NCBI GenBank assembly: GCA_934667815.1
Contig: CAKUMO010000018.1
Location: 1 to 54,810, forward strand
Source of the DNA: an uncultured Oscillospiraceae bacterium
GTDB lineage: Bacteria > Bacillota > Clostridia > Oscillospirales > Oscillospiraceae
Direction: 5' to 3'
DNA: 54,810 bases
Each line of letters begins with the position of its first letter. Position 1 is the first letter of the stretch. This document shows, piece after piece, positions 52,969 to 54,810 of this stretch. Below the pieces are notes generated by a model. That model was given only the letters and a program-made list of their open reading frames with translations, was not told where the DNA came from and ran no database searches. The translations under genes were made by a program, and so were the position numbers.

Positions 52969-53044
52969 GGTGCTGAGTGCGCGGACGAAGGATGCGCAGC
53001 ACCAAACTAATACTTTTCCGGGGGTGGTGAAAGATCCCGGAAAA
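52969..53044 (+). promoter_or_regulatory. Structured 5' leader of fhs
   Basis: Two stems: GGTGCTG (52969-52975) with CAGCACC (52997-53003), and TTTTCCGGG (53014-53022) with CCCGGAAAA (53036-53044). Right after, GAGG-AAA-CCTC could hide the ribosome site of fhs. It does not fit the THF or ZTP riboswitch consensus as I know them. It may be an uncharacterised cis-regulatory RNA. Confidence 0.45.
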
Positions 53045-53062
53045 ACAAGGAGGAAACCTCTT

Positions 53063-54810
53063 ATGGCAATCGAATTCAAGGATGGCAAGTACGTTGACGA
53101 AAACGGCCGCGTAACTCTCGATCCTACCGTCTACAAGGACTGGCAGATCGCAGAAGAAGCGGAAAAGGCGCTCCCCCCGGTCGAGTATTTCCGGGAAAAG
53201 CTGGGTCTTCTGCCCGACGAGATCATCCCCTACGGCAAGACTCCGAAGCTGGACTTCATCAAGATCATGAACCGTCTGAAGGATAAGCCCGACGGCAAGT
53301 TCATCGAAGTCACCGCGATCACCCCGACCCCGCTGGGCGAAGGCAAGTCCACGACCTCCCTTGGCCTGATCGAAGGTCTCGGCCGTCTTGGCAAGAACGT
53401 CGGCGGCTGCCTGCGTCAGCCCTCCGGCGGCCCGACCATGAACGTCAAGGGCACCGCAGCAGGCGGCGGCAATGCGCTGCTCATGCCCATGACCGAGTTC
53501 TCCCTCGGCCTGACCGGCGACATCAACGACATCATGAATGCACATAACCTCGCCATGGTCGCGCTCAACGCCCGTATGCAGCACGAGCGCAACTACAACG
53601 ACGAGCAGTTGGCAAAGCGCGGCCTCAAGCGCCTCGACATCGATCCCAAGCGCGTCGAGCTGGGCTGGGTCCTCGACTTCTGCGCACAGGGTCTGCGCAA
53701 CATTATCATCGGCATCGGCGGCACGAAGGACGGCTATCTGATGGAGTCCAAGTTCGGCATCGCCGTCGGCTCCGAACTGATGGCAATTCTGGCCGTCGCC
53801 CGCGACCTGAAGGATCTGCGCGAGCGCATCGGCAAGATTGTCGTCGCTTACTCCCGCAGCGGCAAGCCCGTCACCACCGAGGATCTCGAGGTTGCCGGTG
53901 CAATGACCGCCTGGATGCGCAACACCATCAACCCGACGATGTGCTACTCCGTCGAGCATCAGCCCGTGCTGATCCACGCCGGCCCGTTTGCCAACATCGC
54001 CATCGGTCAGTCCTCCGTCATCGGCGACCGTCTGGCCCTCAAGCTGTTCGATTACCATGTTACCGAGTCTGGCTTTGCTGCCGACATCGGCTTTGAAAAG
54101 TTCTGGAACGTCAAGTGCCGTCTGTCCGGCCTGACCCCGAATGTCTCCGTTCTGGTCGCGACCATCCGCGCTCTGAAGATGCACGGCGGCGGCCCGGCGG
54201 TCGTTGCGGGACGTCCTCTGCCCACCGAGTACACCGAGGAGAACCTCGAGCTGCTGGAAAAGGGCTGCGAGAACCTGTTCCACCATGTCAACACCATCAA
54301 GAAGTCCGGCATCGTTCCGGTCGTCTGCATCAACCAGTTCTACACCGATACCGACGCCGAGATCGCACTTATCCGCAAGCTCTGCAAGGAAAAGGGTATC
54401 CGCTGCGCACTGTCCAACCATTGGCGCTACGGCGGCGAGGGCGCTCTGGAGCTGGCTCAGACCGTCATCGAAGCCTGCGAAGAAAAGAACGAGATCAAGT
54501 TCCTGTATCCGCTCGAAATGCCGCTGCGTCAGCGCGTTGAGCTGATCGCCAAGGAAGTTTACGGCGCTGACGGCGTGGACTGGGCGCCTCTGGCTCTCGA
54601 GAAGGCAAAGCGCTTCGAGACCGATCCGAAGTACGCCGACTACTGCACTATGATGGTCAAGACCCACCTGTCCCTGAGCCACGAGCCTTCCTGGAAGGGC
54701 GTTCCGAAGGGCTGGCGTCTGCCCATCCGCGACATCCTCGAGTATGGCGGCGCGAAGTTCCTCTGCCCGATGGCAGGCACCATCTCCATGATGCCCGGCA
54801 CCAGCTCCGA
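53063..54810 (+). CDS. fhs: Formate--tetrahydrofolate ligase (3' end beyond window)
   Basis: The first 582 codons of 10-formyl-THF synthetase, which charges formate onto THF with ATP to start the methyl branch. It has the P-loop [12 protein letters not shown] (about residue 90-101), [69 protein letters not shown] and GGEGALELA. The frame is still open at the window end near [14 protein letters not shown]. It is therefore longer than the common 555-560-residue form and more like the 600+ residue variants. The ATG at 53063 has AAGGAGG nine bases upstream; an in-frame ATG at 52967 has no site. Confidence 0.97.
   Translation, partial: MAIEFKDGKYVDENGRVTLDPTVYKDWQIAEEAEKALPPVEYFREKLGLLPDEIIPYGKTPKLDFIKIMNRLKDKPDGKFIEVTAITPTPLGEGKSTTSLGLIEGLGRLGKNVGGCLRQPSGGPTMNVKGTAAGGGNALLMPMTEFSLGLTGDINDIMNAHNLAMVALNARMQHERNYNDEQLAKRGLKRLDIDPKRVELGWVLDFCAQGLRNIIIGIGGTKDGYLMESKFGIAVGSELMAILAVARDLKDLRERIGKIVVAYSRSGKPVTTEDLEVAGAMTAWMRNTINPTMCYSVEHQPVLIHAGPFANIAIGQSSVIGDRLALKLFDYHVTESGFAADIGFEKFWNVKCRLSGLTPNVSVLVATIRALKMHGGGPAVVAGRPLPTEYTEENLELLEKGCENLFHHVNTIKKSGIVPVVCINQFYTDTDAEIALIRKLCKEKGIRCALSNHWRYGGEGALELAQTVIEACEEKNEIKFLYPLEMPLRQRVELIAKEVYGADGVDWAPLALEKAKRFETDPKYADYCTMMVKTHLSLSHEPSWKGVPKGWRLPIRDILEYGGAKFLCPMAGTISMMPGTSS

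Noticed and set aside
52946..53062. THF or ZTP riboswitch upstream of fhs
   Set aside because: The stems are real but the conserved sequence blocks I know for those classes are absent, so I list it only as an unclassified leader.
52967..53062. Upstream in-frame ATG for fhs adding 32 residues
   Set aside because: No ribosome site before it, and the extension overlaps the leader hairpins; the ATG at 53063 has AAGGAGG.

Overview
The window comes from a GC-rich (roughly 58-60% by eye) bacterial chromosome. Its gene content suggests a Bacillota of class Clostridia, probably an Oscillospiraceae-like acetogen from an anaerobic habitat: strong AGGAGG ribosome sites, TTGaca-N17-TATAAT promoters, a Feo iron system, an RnfB-like polyferredoxin, a molybdenum hydroxylase and a Wood-Ljungdahl (reductive acetyl-CoA) cluster. 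This placement is inference from gene content; no 16S rRNA gene is present. No tRNA, rRNA, CRISPR array or insertion sequence was seen.

Layout. 1-9.1 kb is a metal region, mostly on the minus strand. It holds a membrane-anchored surface protein, a five-gene operon (DtxR-like regulator, ABC ATPase, FtsX-type permease, 39-residue peptide, HMA metallochaperone) and the feoA-feoA-feoB-Cys-rich peptide operon with a divergent second DtxR-like regulator. Five copies of a GGTTAGC-N4-GCTAACC box lie at the control points. 9.1-21.8 kb is housekeeping: PHP hydrolase, DUF1934 protein, D-Ala-D-Ala ligase, DEAD-box helicase, DprA-like protein, glmS, homocysteine methyltransferase, M29 aminopeptidase, polyferredoxin and a fused xanthine-dehydrogenase-type enzyme.

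21.9-30.1 kb is a tightly overlapping eight-gene operon on the minus strand that runs from DAHP synthase to chorismate and on to prephenate branch enzymes (aroF-tyrA-aroB-aroA-aroC-pheA-aroEK-aroQ). Ahead of it is a previously unlabelled Phe/Tyr-rich leader peptide followed by a terminator and a possible antiterminator, which is a classical attenuator layout. 30.1-41.3 kb holds a MATE exporter, a uridine-kinase-like protein, glycerol kinase, a CBS protein, trmL-pgk-tpiA, a YfbR-like HD hydrolase, a DUF2207 membrane protein and a DUF2974 hydrolase.

41.4 kb to the end is the methyl and acetyl-CoA synthase part of the Wood-Ljungdahl pathway: metF, acsF/cooC, acsD, a fused acsC-acsE, acsB, a cupin, the corrinoid activator acsV, a DUF3786 protein and a trigger-factor-like chaperone. 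Formate-THF ligase (fhs) follows from its own promoter and runs off the window end. Fhs and MetF handle the one-carbon unit on THF; the AcsE part of the fusion passes the methyl group to the AcsC/AcsD corrinoid protein; AcsB joins it to CO and CoA; AcsV re-reduces the corrinoid; AcsF probably loads nickel. The CO dehydrogenase gene (acsA), folD and fchA are not in the window.

The items most worth a second look are the aromatic attenuator, the AcsC-AcsE fusion, the DtxR-box network, the palindrome and structured leader of fhs, and the chaperone, DUF3786 and cupin genes embedded in the acs operon.
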